From positions 744,001 to 808,000 of the forward strand of contig NZ_CP071321.1 in the NCBI RefSeq assembly GCF_017309585.1: a stretch of DNA of 64,000 nt. Reading direction: 5' to 3'. Position 1 is the stretch's first letter; every line of letters begins with the position of its first letter. Made by a program: the position numbers and the translations under genes. The notes under the pieces are model-generated. The model did no database searches. It worked only from the letters and a program-made list of their open reading frames with translations, and was not told the origin of the DNA. The stretch comes from Nitrogeniibacter aestuarii. Lineage in GTDB: Bacteria > Pseudomonadota > Gammaproteobacteria > Burkholderiales > Rhodocyclaceae. Below, piece after piece: positions 1 through 8,857 of this stretch.

Positions 1-33
1 GGAAATGATCGACAGGTCTTGGGTGATGGGCAT
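1..33 (-). CDS. tolQ: TolQ, N-terminal fragment (cut by window edge)
   Basis: Only the first 11 codons are present, reading MPITQDLSIIS on the minus strand from the ATG at 33-31. The start lies two bases after the stop of ybgC, the arrangement of the ybgC-tolQ-tolR-tolA-tolB-pal operon. TolQ is the inner-membrane proton-channel subunit of the Tol-Pal envelope constriction system. The call rests on gene context and on the short N-terminus, which fits betaproteobacterial TolQ proteins; it cannot be confirmed from 33 bases. Confidence 0.6.
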   Translation of the reverse strand, partial: MPITQDLSIIS

Positions 34-35
34 GG

Positions 36-464
36 TCAGGCCGCGGCTTCGAGGGTTTTTCGGATGTGCTCGGGAATGGCAGCGGGGCGACCGCTGGCCA
101 GATCGAGGCACGCGATTGAGACTGTCGCGGTGAACAGGCGTTCCGTACCGCGTTCGATATATTGCGTGAATTTGAGGCTGGCACGGCGCGCGTCGGCCAT
201 AACCGTATTGACCACGATCTCGTCATCCAGTCGGGCCGGGCGCAGATAGTCGCCTTCCACCTTGCGTACCACGAAAGCCAGACCGGCCTCATCGAGCAGG
301 GTTTGTTGCTCGAACCCCAGTGCCCGTAGCCACTCTGTCCGACCGCGCTCGCAGAATTTCCAGTAGTTGGCGTAATAGACGACGCCACCGGCGTCAGTGT
401 CTTCGTAGTAAATCCGGAGCGGAAGTCGGGTCTCGCGCACTGCGTTCAGAAGGCCGAATTGCAA
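36..464 (-). CDS. ybgC: Tol-Pal system-associated acyl-CoA thioesterase YbgC
   Basis: A 142-residue hotdog-fold thioesterase. Near the N-terminus it carries the 4HBT/YbgC signature YYEDTDAGGVVYYANY (residues 19-34), in which the second Asp is the family's catalytic residue. Members hydrolyse short-chain or phospholipid-related acyl-CoAs and sit at the head of the tol-pal operon, as here: tolQ begins two bases downstream. The start used is a TTG at 464 with an AGGCG-like Shine-Dalgarno; a GTG at 440 is an alternative that would remove eight residues outside the hotdog core. Length is normal for the family. Confidence 0.9.
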   Translation of the reverse strand: MQFGLLNAVRETRLPLRIYYEDTDAGGVVYYANYWKFCERGRTEWLRALGFEQQTLLDEAGLAFVVRKVEGDYLRPARLDDEIVVNTVMADARRASLKFTQYIERGTERLFTATVSIACLDLASGRPAAIPEHIRKTLEAAA

Positions 465-621
465 AGTCGCCTATTTTAGCCATAAGGAGCGTGATGCAAG
501 TCGCAACCAGGTCGTTACATTTTCTCTCAATGCCGCCGGATCCCTGCCGTTTACTTCAGACAGTGGTATTCTCGAACTCCTCAAGGCCCGTGGCCTGATC
601 GCTGTTGGAGGGGGTGCGATC

Positions 622-1752
622 TTGGTCGGCTCATCGAAAAAGCAACAAACACCCGATTCAAACGAAATGAAGGGACCGCGTTCCGAACTGTCGACGCTCG
701 ACTTCGGCGCCGGCGGCGCTGATGTACAGCGTGCGCTTGCCGAATGTGCGGACAAGATGGAAGTGCACGAAGGTGCAGACGATTCCTCGGCCATCGCCGA
801 AGAAGCGGCGGTGCTGTACGCCAACGGCCAGAATGACGCGGCTGCGGCCGTGCTTGAAGTGCACGTCACCAGTCTCCCCGCTGGCCAGGGTGAGTTCATG
901 TGGATGATGCTGCTCGACCTCTACAAACTCACCGGCATGCGTGCCGAGTTTGACGAGCATGTCATCGAATACGCCCGTAGTTTCGAAAAATCCCCGCCGC
1001 CCTGGGACGTTGCAAACGCGCCCGTCAAGAAAGCCAAAGCCAGTACCCCGTCTGTTGCGCTCGGATCATCGCTCAACGAGCAGGTGGCCAAGCAGTTCGA
1101 CCGGGTTCGCGAGACCGCCCGCAAGCACGGCACCGTCAAGATCGATCTATCGCGCCTGCGAGCGGCTGACGAGGTCGGGGCCGAGATGTTGCGCTCGCTC
1201 ATTCACGGACTGCGCAAGGAAGGGATTCAGGTCAAGCTGGCCGGCTGTGCGTCGATGGCGGCCATGCTGGGCGGGCAGGTGACCGTGGGGCAGCCCGAAA
1301 ATCGCAGCCTGTGGCTGCTGCTGCTCGACATGCTTCAACACACCGATGACATGGACCGTTTCGAGGAAGTGGCGGTCGATTACGCCGTGACTTTCGAAGA
1401 ATCGCCTCCGTCATGGGAGCCACCGGCCATGGAGGACTTCGTCAGCACCACGGATGTCTCCGCTGCCGCACCCGAGCCTCAGGGGTTTGCGCTGGAAGGT
1501 GATTTGCTCGGTGCCAGCGCAGAGGGGATTCGCAGCCTTGTGGCCTTTGCCTCGGATCACGCGGTGGTGAATGTGGATTGCTCCCGTTTGCGCCGGGTCG
1601 ATTTCGTTGCCGCGGGCAGCCTGTTCAATGTGCTGGCGACCCTCCAGGGGCAGGGCAAGAACATCTCGCTCAATCGGGTCAACGCGATGGTCGCGGCCTT
1701 GTTGCGTGTCATGGGTATCGATCAGGTGTGCACCTTGCAATGGCCGACCTGA
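622..1752 (+). CDS. STAS-domain protein upstream of hslVU
   Basis: A 376-residue soluble protein with two STAS-like segments. Both have the beta-strand/'SRLR..D..GA' pattern: VKIDLSRLRAADEVGAEMLR in the middle and VNVDCSRLRRVDFVAAGSLF near the C-terminus. Each is preceded by an acidic helical region containing a repeated unit (LLLDMLQHTDDMDRFEEVAV resembles LLDLYKLTGMRAEFDEHVIE), so the protein looks internally duplicated. STAS domains bind nucleotides or partner proteins, for example anti-sigma antagonists. No phosphorylatable Ser is obvious and the function is unknown. The TTG start at 622 is chosen because GGAGGGGG (607-614) lies seven bases upstream; ATG 667 is a possible shorter start. 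It lies 83 bp before hslV and may be cotranscribed with it. Confidence 0.8.
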   Translation: MVGSSKKQQTPDSNEMKGPRSELSTLDFGAGGADVQRALAECADKMEVHEGADDSSAIAEEAAVLYANGQNDAAAAVLEVHVTSLPAGQGEFMWMMLLDLYKLTGMRAEFDEHVIEYARSFEKSPPPWDVANAPVKKAKASTPSVALGSSLNEQVAKQFDRVRETARKHGTVKIDLSRLRAADEVGAEMLRSLIHGLRKEGIQVKLAGCASMAAMLGGQVTVGQPENRSLWLLLLDMLQHTDDMDRFEEVAVDYAVTFEESPPSWEPPAMEDFVSTTDVSAAAPEPQGFALEGDLLGASAEGIRSLVAFASDHAVVNVDCSRLRRVDFVAAGSLFNVLATLQGQGKNISLNRVNAMVAALLRVMGIDQVCTLQWPT

Positions 1753-1835
1753 TCCCCATCTAGTCGTCTCTTGGCGTTGCCGATTCGATGCAACGCCTGT
1801 CAAACCGGCCGGTTCAAGGCCCGTCAGGATTCAAC

Positions 1836-2381
1836 ATGGAACAGTATCACGGCACCACGATCCTCTCGGTGCGGCGCGGGCGTCACGTCGCGCTGGGCGG
1901 GGATGGTCAGGTCACCCTCGGCAATATCGTCGTCAAGGGCAGTGCGCGCAAGGTGCGGCGCCTCTATCAGGAGCGGATTCTCGCCGGGTTTGCGGGCGGC
2001 ACGGCTGACGCATTCACGCTTTTCGAGCGCTTCGAAGCCAAACTGGAGAAACACCAGGGCAATCTGCTGCGTAGCGCAGTCGAGCTGGCGAAGGACTGGC
2101 GCACCGACCGCATGTTGCGTCGGCTCGAAGCCATGCTGGCGGTAGCCGATGAGGAGAATTCGCTGATCATCACCGGCAACGGCGATGTCCTCGAACCCGA
2201 GAAGGGGATCGTGGCCATTGGCAGTGGCGGCGCCTATGCCCAGTCGGCCGCGCTCGCCCTGCTCGACAATACCGACCTGTCGCCTGAAGACATTGTCAGC
2301 AAATCGCTCGGCATTGCGGCAGACCTGTGCATTTACACCAACCACCATCACACGATTGAAGTGCTGGGGGGAGGACGCTGA
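1836..2381 (+). CDS. hslV: ATP-dependent protease subunit HslV
   Basis: Peptidase subunit (181 aa) of the cytoplasmic HslUV (ClpQY) protease, a proteasome-like two-ring hexamer. The sequence MEQYHGTTILSVRR shows a six-residue propeptide before the catalytic Thr (Thr7, Thr1 of the mature enzyme). The GGDGQVTLGN and later ITGNGDV regions are typical of the family. The frame stays open upstream to 1788, but the ATG at 1836 gives the family N-terminus. hslU starts four bases after the stop, so the two subunits are translationally coupled. Confidence 0.97.
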   Translation: MEQYHGTTILSVRRGRHVALGGDGQVTLGNIVVKGSARKVRRLYQERILAGFAGGTADAFTLFERFEAKLEKHQGNLLRSAVELAKDWRTDRMLRRLEAMLAVADEENSLIITGNGDVLEPEKGIVAIGSGGAYAQSAALALLDNTDLSPEDIVSKSLGIAADLCIYTNHHHTIEVLGGGR

Positions 2382-2385
2382 AGCC

Positions 2386-3720
2386 ATGACTCAGATGACA
2401 CCGCCGGAGATTGTCTCCGAACTCGACAAGCACATCGTCGGTCAGGCGCGCGCCAAGCGTGCGGTGGCCATTGCGCTGCGCAACCGTTGGCGACGGGCTC
2501 AGATCGAAGAGCCCCTGCGTGGCGAGATCACACCCAAGAACATCCTCATGATCGGGCCCACCGGGGTGGGTAAAACCGAAATCGCCCGTCGTCTGGCGCG
2601 CCTGGCCAATGCGCCGTTCATCAAGATCGAAGCGACCAAGTTCACCGAAGTGGGCTACGTGGGTCGTGACGTGGAAACCATCATCCGGGACCTGGTGGAG
2701 ATTGCCATCAAGGATGCCCGAGAACGTGCGATGAAGGACGTCAAGGACCGGGCCATCGATGCCGCTGAAGACCGCGTGCTCGATATTCTGCTGCCGCCGG
2801 CGCGCCCTGTCGGATTCAGTGACGCCCCCGCGGCGGACGGCGACCAGAGCACTCGCCAGAAGTTTCGCAAGAAGCTGCGCGAAGGCGAGCTGGACGACAA
2901 GGAAATCGACGTGGAACTGGCGCACGCCGGCATGACCGCCGAGATCTTCGCCCCGCCGGGCATGGAAGAGCTGACCAACCAGCTGCAGGGCATGTTCCAG
3001 AACCTGGGCAGCCAGCAGAAAAAGACCCGAAAGCTGCCCATCAAGGAAGCGCTTCGCCTGCTCGCCGATGAAGAAGCAGCGCGCCTGATCAACGACGAGG
3101 AGGTCAAGAGCGCTGCCGTGAAGTCAGTCGAACAGCACGGTATCGTCTTTCTGGACGAGATCGACAAGGTGGCAACCCGCTCCGATACGCATGGCAGTGA
3201 CGTGTCGCGACAGGGCGTGCAGCGCGACCTGTTGCCTCTGGTTGAAGGGACGACGGTGAGTACCAAGCATGGCATGATCAAGACCGACCACATCCTGTTC
3301 ATCGCCAGCGGTGCTTTTCACCTGTCCAAGCCCAGCGATCTCATTCCGGAGTTGCAGGGCCGCTTTCCCATCCGCGTTGAGCTCGATTCCCTGTCCGTCG
3401 AGGATTTCGAGCGCATTCTCACCAGTACCGACGCCTGCCTGACGACCCAGTACGAGGCTTTGCTGGCGACCGAAGGCGTAAGCGTGGAGTTCACCGCGCC
3501 CGGTATCCGGCGGCTGGCCGAGATCGCTTTCCAGGTGAACGAGCGTACCGAGAACATCGGTGCCCGTCGCCTGTACACCGTGATGGAAAAGCTGCTCGAA
3601 GAAGTGTCTTTCGAAGCAGGCAAGAGTGGCCTGGACAAGGTGGTCGTTGATCCCACCTACGTGGATGAGCGCCTGGAGGTGCTGGCCGAGCGCGAGGATC
3701 TGGCACGGTATGTTCTTTGA
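2386..3720 (+). CDS. hslU: ATP-dependent protease ATPase subunit HslU
   Basis: AAA+ unfoldase (444 aa) that feeds substrates to HslV. It shows Walker A GPTGVGKT (57-64), the pore-loop GYVG (90-93), a helical I-domain with low conservation in the middle, Walker B GIVFLDEIDK, and the C-terminal tail ending in YVL that inserts into HslV. The start is ATG 2386 (MTQMTPPEIV); the frame is open further upstream but that part overlaps hslV. It forms an operon with hslV and is followed by a strong hairpin terminator. In other bacteria such operons are heat-shock regulated; no sigma-32 promoter was identified here. Confidence 0.97.
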   Translation: MTQMTPPEIVSELDKHIVGQARAKRAVAIALRNRWRRAQIEEPLRGEITPKNILMIGPTGVGKTEIARRLARLANAPFIKIEATKFTEVGYVGRDVETIIRDLVEIAIKDARERAMKDVKDRAIDAAEDRVLDILLPPARPVGFSDAPAADGDQSTRQKFRKKLREGELDDKEIDVELAHAGMTAEIFAPPGMEELTNQLQGMFQNLGSQQKKTRKLPIKEALRLLADEEAARLINDEEVKSAAVKSVEQHGIVFLDEIDKVATRSDTHGSDVSRQGVQRDLLPLVEGTTVSTKHGMIKTDHILFIASGAFHLSKPSDLIPELQGRFPIRVELDSLSVEDFERILTSTDACLTTQYEALLATEGVSVEFTAPGIRRLAEIAFQVNERTENIGARRLYTVMEKLLEEVSFEAGKSGLDKVVVDPTYVDERLEVLAEREDLARYVL

Positions 3721-3738
3721 CCGTGTCCCGCAGAATTG

Positions 3739-3766
3739 AAAAAAGCGCCTGAGCGGCGCTTTTTTC
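3739..3766. terminator. Bidirectional rho-independent terminator between hslU and a PEP-CTERM gene
   Basis: A GC stem AGCGCC (3744-3749) / GGCGCT (3755-3760) with loop TGAGC is flanked by an A-run on the left and a T-run on the right. It can therefore stop transcription of hslU and of the convergent gene at 3765-4235. Confidence 0.85.
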
Positions 3767-4235
3767 ATGCCTGGTTAGGGCGACGCCGCCGCGCCCGCAG
3801 GCCCAGCAGCCCAAGCCCGGTCAGCATCATGAAGGCCTGGCCGGGTTCCGGTACCGGCGACGAAATGTTGATGTCGCCACTGGCGAGCACGCCAGTCTGC
3901 GACCCGAAGTTCGTTGACGACAAGTGCAGGGTGTCGATCCACAGGCCGCCCGCCGCGTTTGATGTCAGGGTCAGGTCGCCGACGCTGAGCGTCACGCGCG
4001 GAGCGACGAACGTGGTGTCGGAAATATCCAGTCGGGACTGGGCCCACAGGTCGATCGACTCTTCCGCCGAGAGCGTCCAGTCGCCACCAATCCACAGGTC
4101 CCCTGCGCAGGAGATGCTGGTGTTGGCGCCTTCGATGAAGCTCAGATCTCCGCTGCAGACCAGCATGTCGATTGATTGAGCCGCGCAGTTTCCGATGTAG
4201 AACAGGGTGGCCAGAGCAAGTGCAGTTTTGCGCAT
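3765..4235 (-). CDS. PEP-CTERM sorting domain-containing secreted protein
   Basis: A 156-residue exported protein. It has an N-terminal signal peptide (MRKTALALATLFYIGNCAAQ) and a C-terminal PEP-CTERM signal: VPEPG, a hydrophobic helix (AFMMLTGLGLLGL) and an Arg-rich tail (RARRRR). The middle is a short repetitive beta-rich region with recurring 'gDLxI/gDLTL/gDINI' strands, suggesting a small beta-solenoid. The tripartite tail is recognised and cleaved by an exosortase (EpsH), after which the protein reaches the surface or EPS matrix; no exosortase gene lies in the window. It is convergent with hslU. The specific role is unknown. Confidence 0.85.
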   Translation of the reverse strand: MRKTALALATLFYIGNCAAQSIDMLVCSGDLSFIEGANTSISCAGDLWIGGDWTLSAEESIDLWAQSRLDISDTTFVAPRVTLSVGDLTLTSNAAGGLWIDTLHLSSTNFGSQTGVLASGDINISSPVPEPGQAFMMLTGLGLLGLRARRRRPNQA

Positions 4236-4402
4236 TATTGGTGTTCCTCGTTTGTAGTGGCGAGATTATGCGTTCATCATTCATCTCTGTCGACCCGGTG
4301 CAAGGGTAACGTCGCCCTTTTTTCGTACGGGCATTCCCCGCTGTCTTAGCGCTTGGCGGGCACGTACAATCGCCAGTCGTTCTCCCTGAGCCGCGTGTCG
4401 TC

Positions 4403-5278
4403 ATGCTCCTGCGCATCATCTCGATTCTTTTTCCCCTGTTCGCCATCGTTGCGCTGGGTTACTGGGTGGGGAAGAAGGCAAGACCCGATCTGGCGCACGC
4501 AAACAAGCTCAACATGGATGTGTTCGTGCCCGCATTGGTGTTTGCCGCGCTGGCCAGCAAACCGTTTCGGCCCGAAAACGACATCCCCTTGCTTGTTGCA
4601 ACGCTGGTGATGGTGATCGGTTCCGGTCTGGTGGCATGGGGCATTGCCCGCGCACTCAAGATCGACGTGAAGACCCTGGTGCCGCCGGTGATGTTCAACA
4701 ATTGCGGCAATCTCGGCTTGCCGCTGGCCGTGCTGGCCTTTGGCGAACAGGCGTTGGCGCCGATGATCGTGATGTTCATGGCCTCCAATCTGCTGCACTT
4801 TTCCTTCGGTGCCTGGCTGCTCGATCACCGTGTGCGGATGGTGACGATCTGGAAAGTGCCCTCTGTGATGGCGACCTTCGCCGGCCTGATCGTGGGCATG
4901 GCCGGCATCCCGGTGTGGGAGCCCTTGCTGATCTCCATCAAGATGGTTGGCGACATTGCCATCCCGCTCATGCTGATCGGTCTCGGAGTGCGGCTGGCCG
5001 ACTCGCAGATTTCTTCGGTCCGGTTGGGCTTGATCGGCGCGGTGGTGCGGCCGGCGGTGGGCATGGCGATTGCTGCCATCCTGATCATGCTGTACGACTT
5101 TCCGCCCCTGCAAAAGGCCTTGGTGCTGGTGTTCGGCGCGCTGCCGCCAGCGGTGCTCAACTACATCTTCGCCGAGCGCTATGGACAGGAGCCTGACAAG
5201 GTGGCTTCGATGGTGCTCATCGGCAACGTGGCGGCGATTCTGTTCCTCTCCGTCGCCCTGGCGATCGTGCTGCCCTGA
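4403..5278 (+). CDS. AEC (auxin efflux carrier) family transporter
   Basis: A 291-residue inner-membrane protein with about ten hydrophobic segments. It has the AEC/PIN-like features MLLRIISILFPLFAIVALGY at the N-terminus, the internal NNCGNLGLPLAVLAFG motif near residue 95 (conserved helix break) and an ALPPAVLNYIFAERY region near the C-terminus. Bacterial members export or import small carboxylates such as malonate or malate; the substrate here cannot be read from sequence. It appears monocistronic, with its own upstream region after the divergent PEP-CTERM gene. Confidence 0.88.
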   Translation: MLLRIISILFPLFAIVALGYWVGKKARPDLAHANKLNMDVFVPALVFAALASKPFRPENDIPLLVATLVMVIGSGLVAWGIARALKIDVKTLVPPVMFNNCGNLGLPLAVLAFGEQALAPMIVMFMASNLLHFSFGAWLLDHRVRMVTIWKVPSVMATFAGLIVGMAGIPVWEPLLISIKMVGDIAIPLMLIGLGVRLADSQISSVRLGLIGAVVRPAVGMAIAAILIMLYDFPPLQKALVLVFGALPPAVLNYIFAERYGQEPDKVASMVLIGNVAAILFLSVALAIVLP

Positions 5279-5427
5279 TCACGGTTGTGTAAGTGGCGAC
5301 AGGCCTTGTTTCGATTTGCCCGTCATGACTTACGCTTTCGCGCTTGTTTGCAAACCGGGTGACGACGATATTGGTGGCATGAAACCCGCCGGTGCCCGTT
5401 GGCCCGGGGCATCACGAGGGGAAGCCC

Positions 5428-5625
5428 ATGATTTCGACTCAGGTCACCGAATTTACGGCCGAATCATCCACCAGCTTTGACGAAGCCATTCGCTTCGGCA
5501 TGGCCCAGGCGCGCGCGAATCTTTCCAACATTCACGGCGCCTGGGTGCGCCAGCAACGCAAGGTAGTGTGCGGCGGACTCCCTGCCTATCGCGTGTCACT
5601 CAAGGTGGCGTTCGGGGCACCCTGA
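5428..5625 (+). CDS. Dodecin-family flavin-binding protein
   Basis: A small 65-residue protein matching the dodecin fold: V-x-E-F/TAESSTSFDEAI at the N-terminus, a central helix with ARANLSNIHGAWV, and YRVSLKVAF as the last strand. Dodecins form 12-mers that store or buffer riboflavin/FMN or CoA. The start ATG 5428 is preceded by AGGGGA; the frame is open upstream to 5392 but homology begins here. The sequence has diverged in the loop where dodecins carry the flavin-stacking Trp; a Trp (GAW) is present. It converges with gor, with six bases between the stops. Confidence 0.75.
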   Translation: MISTQVTEFTAESSTSFDEAIRFGMAQARANLSNIHGAWVRQQRKVVCGGLPAYRVSLKVAFGAP

Positions 5626-5631
5626 CGGCGC

Positions 5632-6990
5632 TCAGGCGCCGCGGGGGGTGCGCATCAGCACGAGCTCTTCGGCGGCAGTCGGGTGCACGGCAATCGTGCG
5701 ATCCAGATCGGCCTTGGTGGCCCCCATGGTGATGGCTACGGCCAGGGCCTGAATCATTTCGCCCGAATCGGCGCCGATCAGGTGCGCGCCCAGAACCTTG
5801 TCGCTTTCCGTATCCACCACCAGTTTCATGTAGGCACGTTCTGCGCGGCCAGCCAGCACATGCTTCATGGGGCGGAAATCCGCTTCGAATACGGTGACTT
5901 CATGACCGGCAGCCCTGGCAGCTTCTTCGCTCAGGCCGATGGTGCCGATCGGCGGCTGGCTGAACACCGCGGTGGCGATGAGGCTGTGATCCACCACGCG
6001 GGGCGTGTCGCCAAAAATGCTCTCGGCAAAGGCGCGCCCCTCGGCGATGGCGACGGGGGTCAGCGCGGCCCGGTCGGTCACGTCGCCCACGGCGTAGATG
6101 TTGTCCACTGATGTTCTCGAATCCGGTGTGACCTCGATGGCGCCGGAACTCGGGTCCATGCGCACGCCAGCCTCTGCCAGACCGAGGCCGTCGGTATTCG
6201 GCGAGCGTCCCAGTGCGCTGAGCACCGCATCGGCGGTGATGGTTCTGCCCTCCTTGCTGTGACAGACAATCCCGGCATCGGTCTTTTCCAGTCGTGTCGT
6301 CGAGAACCCATCGGCAAGCGTGATGCCGCGATCGGTCATGGCGGTGGCCAATCGGGTGCGGATGTCATGGTCGAAACCGCGCAGAGGCAGATCACCACGG
6401 TAAGCGACGGTGACCTCGCTGCCGAGTCCGGCAAAGATGCCGGCAAACTCGATGCCGATATAACCGGCGCCAAGCACCAGCAGGCGGCGGGGTTGCTCGG
6501 TCATGTCGAGCAGGCCATTGGAGTCCACAGCCAGTTCCAGCCCCTCGATGGGCGGGTGACTGGGCTTGCCGCCGGTAGCGATGAGGATGTACTCGGCGGT
6601 GATGTGGCGACCGCCGACGGACACCGTGTGCGCATCCACCAGACAGCCGTTGCCTTCCAGCAGGGTGACGCGGGCATTGTCGAGCATGGTGCGGTAAATG
6701 CCCTCGAGACGCTCTGTTTCCTTGTTCTTGGCACCGATCAGTGTCGCCAGATCGAACTCGGGCGCGCCCAACGACCAACCGTAACCGGGAGCATCCTCGA
6801 ACGCGTCGGCGAACTGGGAGGCATACATCATGAGCTTTTTCGGCACACAGCCCCGGATCACGCAGGTACCGCCCACCCGGTCGCCCTCACAGATGGCCAC
6901 TCTGGCGCCGAGCGCGGCCGCGCGGCGACTGGCGGCGACGCCGCCTGAGCCGGCGCCGATGGTGATCAGGTCGTAATCGTAGGTGGACAT
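5632..6990 (-). CDS. gor: Glutathione-disulfide reductase
   Basis: A 452-residue class-I pyridine nucleotide-disulfide oxidoreductase. It has an N-terminal FAD-binding GAGSGGVAASRRAAALGA, the redox-active disulfide GGTCVIRGCVPKK, an NADPH-binding Rossmann motif VLGAGYIGIEFAG in the middle, and the C-terminal HPTAAEE motif carrying the active-site His-Glu pair. The CVIRGCVPKK form is typical of glutathione reductases of the alphaproteobacterial/cyanobacterial type. It reduces GSSG with NADPH in the cytoplasm. The start ATG 6990 has GGGAGTC upstream; the frame extends 27 codons further but without homology. Confidence 0.93.
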   Translation of the reverse strand: MSTYDYDLITIGAGSGGVAASRRAAALGARVAICEGDRVGGTCVIRGCVPKKLMMYASQFADAFEDAPGYGWSLGAPEFDLATLIGAKNKETERLEGIYRTMLDNARVTLLEGNGCLVDAHTVSVGGRHITAEYILIATGGKPSHPPIEGLELAVDSNGLLDMTEQPRRLLVLGAGYIGIEFAGIFAGLGSEVTVAYRGDLPLRGFDHDIRTRLATAMTDRGITLADGFSTTRLEKTDAGIVCHSKEGRTITADAVLSALGRSPNTDGLGLAEAGVRMDPSSGAIEVTPDSRTSVDNIYAVGDVTDRAALTPVAIAEGRAFAESIFGDTPRVVDHSLIATAVFSQPPIGTIGLSEEAARAAGHEVTVFEADFRPMKHVLAGRAERAYMKLVVDTESDKVLGAHLIGADSGEMIQALAVAITMGATKADLDRTIAVHPTAAEELVLMRTPRGA

Positions 6991-7176
6991 GAGTGACTCC
7001 CGAATGTCTGATGCGCCCGAGTGTAGCAGCCGGCGGAACAAGCCCGCCTGAGCTTGCGGTGGCACAAGCATGGAACTGACGCCTGCGAGCGCGGGATGGT
7101 TCCCCGAAGGTGTCGGCGGCGACCATCCGGGTTACCATGGCGCCGTTTGAATCCATTGCCCACTGAGGACATTCGC

Positions 7177-8097
7177 ATGGCCGGAGCCAGCCTGTTTGCG
7201 CTGATTGATGACATTGCCACCCTGCTGGACGACGTGTCCATTCTGGGCAAGGTGGCTGCCAAGAAAACGGCGGGGGTGCTGGGGGACGACCTGGCGCTCA
7301 ATGCCGAACAGGTGACCGGCGTGAAGGCGGATCGAGAGCTGCCGGTGGTGTGGGCCGTATTCAAGGGCTCGCTCAAGAACAAGGCCATTCTGGTGCCGGC
7401 GGCCATGATCATCAGCGCGATTGCGCCATGGGCGATCCTGCCGCTCCTCATGCTCGGGGGCGGTTTCCTGTGTTTCGAAGGCTTCGAAAAATTGCTGCAT
7501 GCCTTCGAGAAAAAAGAGAAGAAGCAGGCGCATCACGAAGAACGCCGAAAGGCGGTGTGCGATCCCAAGGTGGATCTGGTGGCCTTCGAGGAAAAGAAGA
7601 TCAAGGGCGCCATTCGGACCGACTTCATTCTGTCGGCGGAAATCATCGTCATTACGCTTGGCGTGGTCGCCGATGCCGAGTTCGTGACCCGGCTGGCTGT
7701 GCTCGCCGGTGTGGCCCTGGCGATTACCATCGGCGTGTATGGTGTGGTGGCCGGCATCGTCAAACTCGACGATCTGGGCCTGTGGCTCACCGAGAAGACT
7801 GGTGCCATGGCACGGGCCGTCGGGCGCGGCATTCTCGTTGCAGCGCCCTGGCTCATGCGCGGGCTCTCCGTGCTGGGCACCATTGCCATGTTCCTGGTCG
7901 GTGGCGGGATCGTGGCCCATGGCATCGGGCCCATCCATCATGCGATCGAGCATTGGGCCCAACAGGCCGATGGCTTGATCGGCAGTCTGCTGCCGACAGT
8001 GCTCAATGGCGTGCTCGGCGTCATCGTCGGGGCCGTGCTGGTCGGCATCTTCACGATCGTGATGAAGCTGCTGGGCAAGGGCGAGGCGCACGCCTGA
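7177..8097 (+). CDS. DUF808 (YedI-type) inner-membrane protein
   Basis: A 306-residue membrane protein starting MAGASLFALIDDIATLLDDV, the hallmark N-terminus of the DUF808 family. It has the following KVAAKKTAGVLGDDLA and GVKADRELPVVW blocks, about six hydrophobic segments and a charged cytoplasmic loop rich in Lys/Glu (FEKKEKKQAHHEE). No biochemical function is established for the family. The start ATG 7177 fits family length; the frame is open to 7054. It lies divergent to gor and seven bases ahead of a TauE-type permease, suggesting one transcript. Confidence 0.88.
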   Translation: MAGASLFALIDDIATLLDDVSILGKVAAKKTAGVLGDDLALNAEQVTGVKADRELPVVWAVFKGSLKNKAILVPAAMIISAIAPWAILPLLMLGGGFLCFEGFEKLLHAFEKKEKKQAHHEERRKAVCDPKVDLVAFEEKKIKGAIRTDFILSAEIIVITLGVVADAEFVTRLAVLAGVALAITIGVYGVVAGIVKLDDLGLWLTEKTGAMARAVGRGILVAAPWLMRGLSVLGTIAMFLVGGGIVAHGIGPIHHAIEHWAQQADGLIGSLLPTVLNGVLGVIVGAVLVGIFTIVMKLLGKGEAHA

Positions 8098-8104
8098 GAT
8101 CCTG

Positions 8105-8857
8105 ATGCCCGAGTTGTCTTTGCCTGTGTTTGCCGGCCTCACGCTGGTCGCCTTCGTGGGCGGCTTCGTCAGCTCCATTGCCGGCGCCGGAGGCATGCTG
8201 GTGCTGCCGTGCCTGCTCTGGGCCGGTATTCCGCCGGTATTGGCGCTGGGCACGAACAAGACACAGAGCGTCTTCGGCACGCTGTCGTCGGCGATCAACT
8301 TTTTCCGCAAAGGGCATCTTGATCTGAAACCCTTGCGCGGCACGCTGGTGTGGGCCTTTTTCGGCGCCATTGGCGGTACCTGGCTGGTTCAGTCGATGGA
8401 CAAGGCTGTCCTCGAAACCCTGTTACCGGCCATTCTGATCGTGTTGTCGATCTACTTTGCCGTCTCGCCGAGAGTGTCCGATCTGGATCATCCGCCGCGT
8501 TTGTCCGGGCGCAGCTTCGCGCCGGTGGTCGGGGGTGGGCTCGGGCTCTATGGCGGTTTCTTTGGCCCGGGCATGGGCTCGTTTGCCGCAGCGGCCTTTG
8601 CCGGGCTGCGTGGTTACAACATGCGCCGGGCGACGGCGAGCACCAAGCCGGTGGTGCTGGTCACGAACTTCACGTCCATGGTCATGTTCATCGCCGGGGG
8701 GCACGTGATCTGGTCGCTGGTCGCCGCCATGGCCGTGGCTCAGGTGGTGGGGGCGAGGCTGGGCTCCAATATGGTCATTCACCGGGGGGCTGCACTGGTC
8801 AAGCCGGTGATCGTGGTGGTCACGGCCGCCATCGCCGTGCGCTTGATGCTGCGCTAG
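8105..8857 (+). CDS. Sulfite exporter TauE/SafE family permease (first copy)
   Basis: A 250-residue protein with eight predicted membrane segments and the TauE/SafE duplications: AFVGGFVSSIAGAGGMLVLP near the N-terminus, followed by LALGTNKTQSVFGTLSSA, and in the second half GGGLGLYGGFFGPGMGSF and STKPVVLVTNFTSM. The family transports sulfite, sulfoacetate or related organosulfur anions. This copy is not linked to sulfur genes (a second is at 25499-26278), so its substrate is open. Its stop codon overlaps that of the convergent methyltransferase gene. Confidence 0.88.
   Translation: MPELSLPVFAGLTLVAFVGGFVSSIAGAGGMLVLPCLLWAGIPPVLALGTNKTQSVFGTLSSAINFFRKGHLDLKPLRGTLVWAFFGAIGGTWLVQSMDKAVLETLLPAILIVLSIYFAVSPRVSDLDHPPRLSGRSFAPVVGGGLGLYGGFFGPGMGSFAAAAFAGLRGYNMRRATASTKPVVLVTNFTSMVMFIAGGHVIWSLVAAMAVAQVVGARLGSNMVIHRGAALVKPVIVVVTAAIAVRLMLR

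Noticed and set aside
7132..8370. Minus-strand frame of about 410 codons over the DUF808 and TauE genes
   Set aside because: The plus-strand proteins are recognised families; the antisense sequence is His/Gln-rich without domain features.
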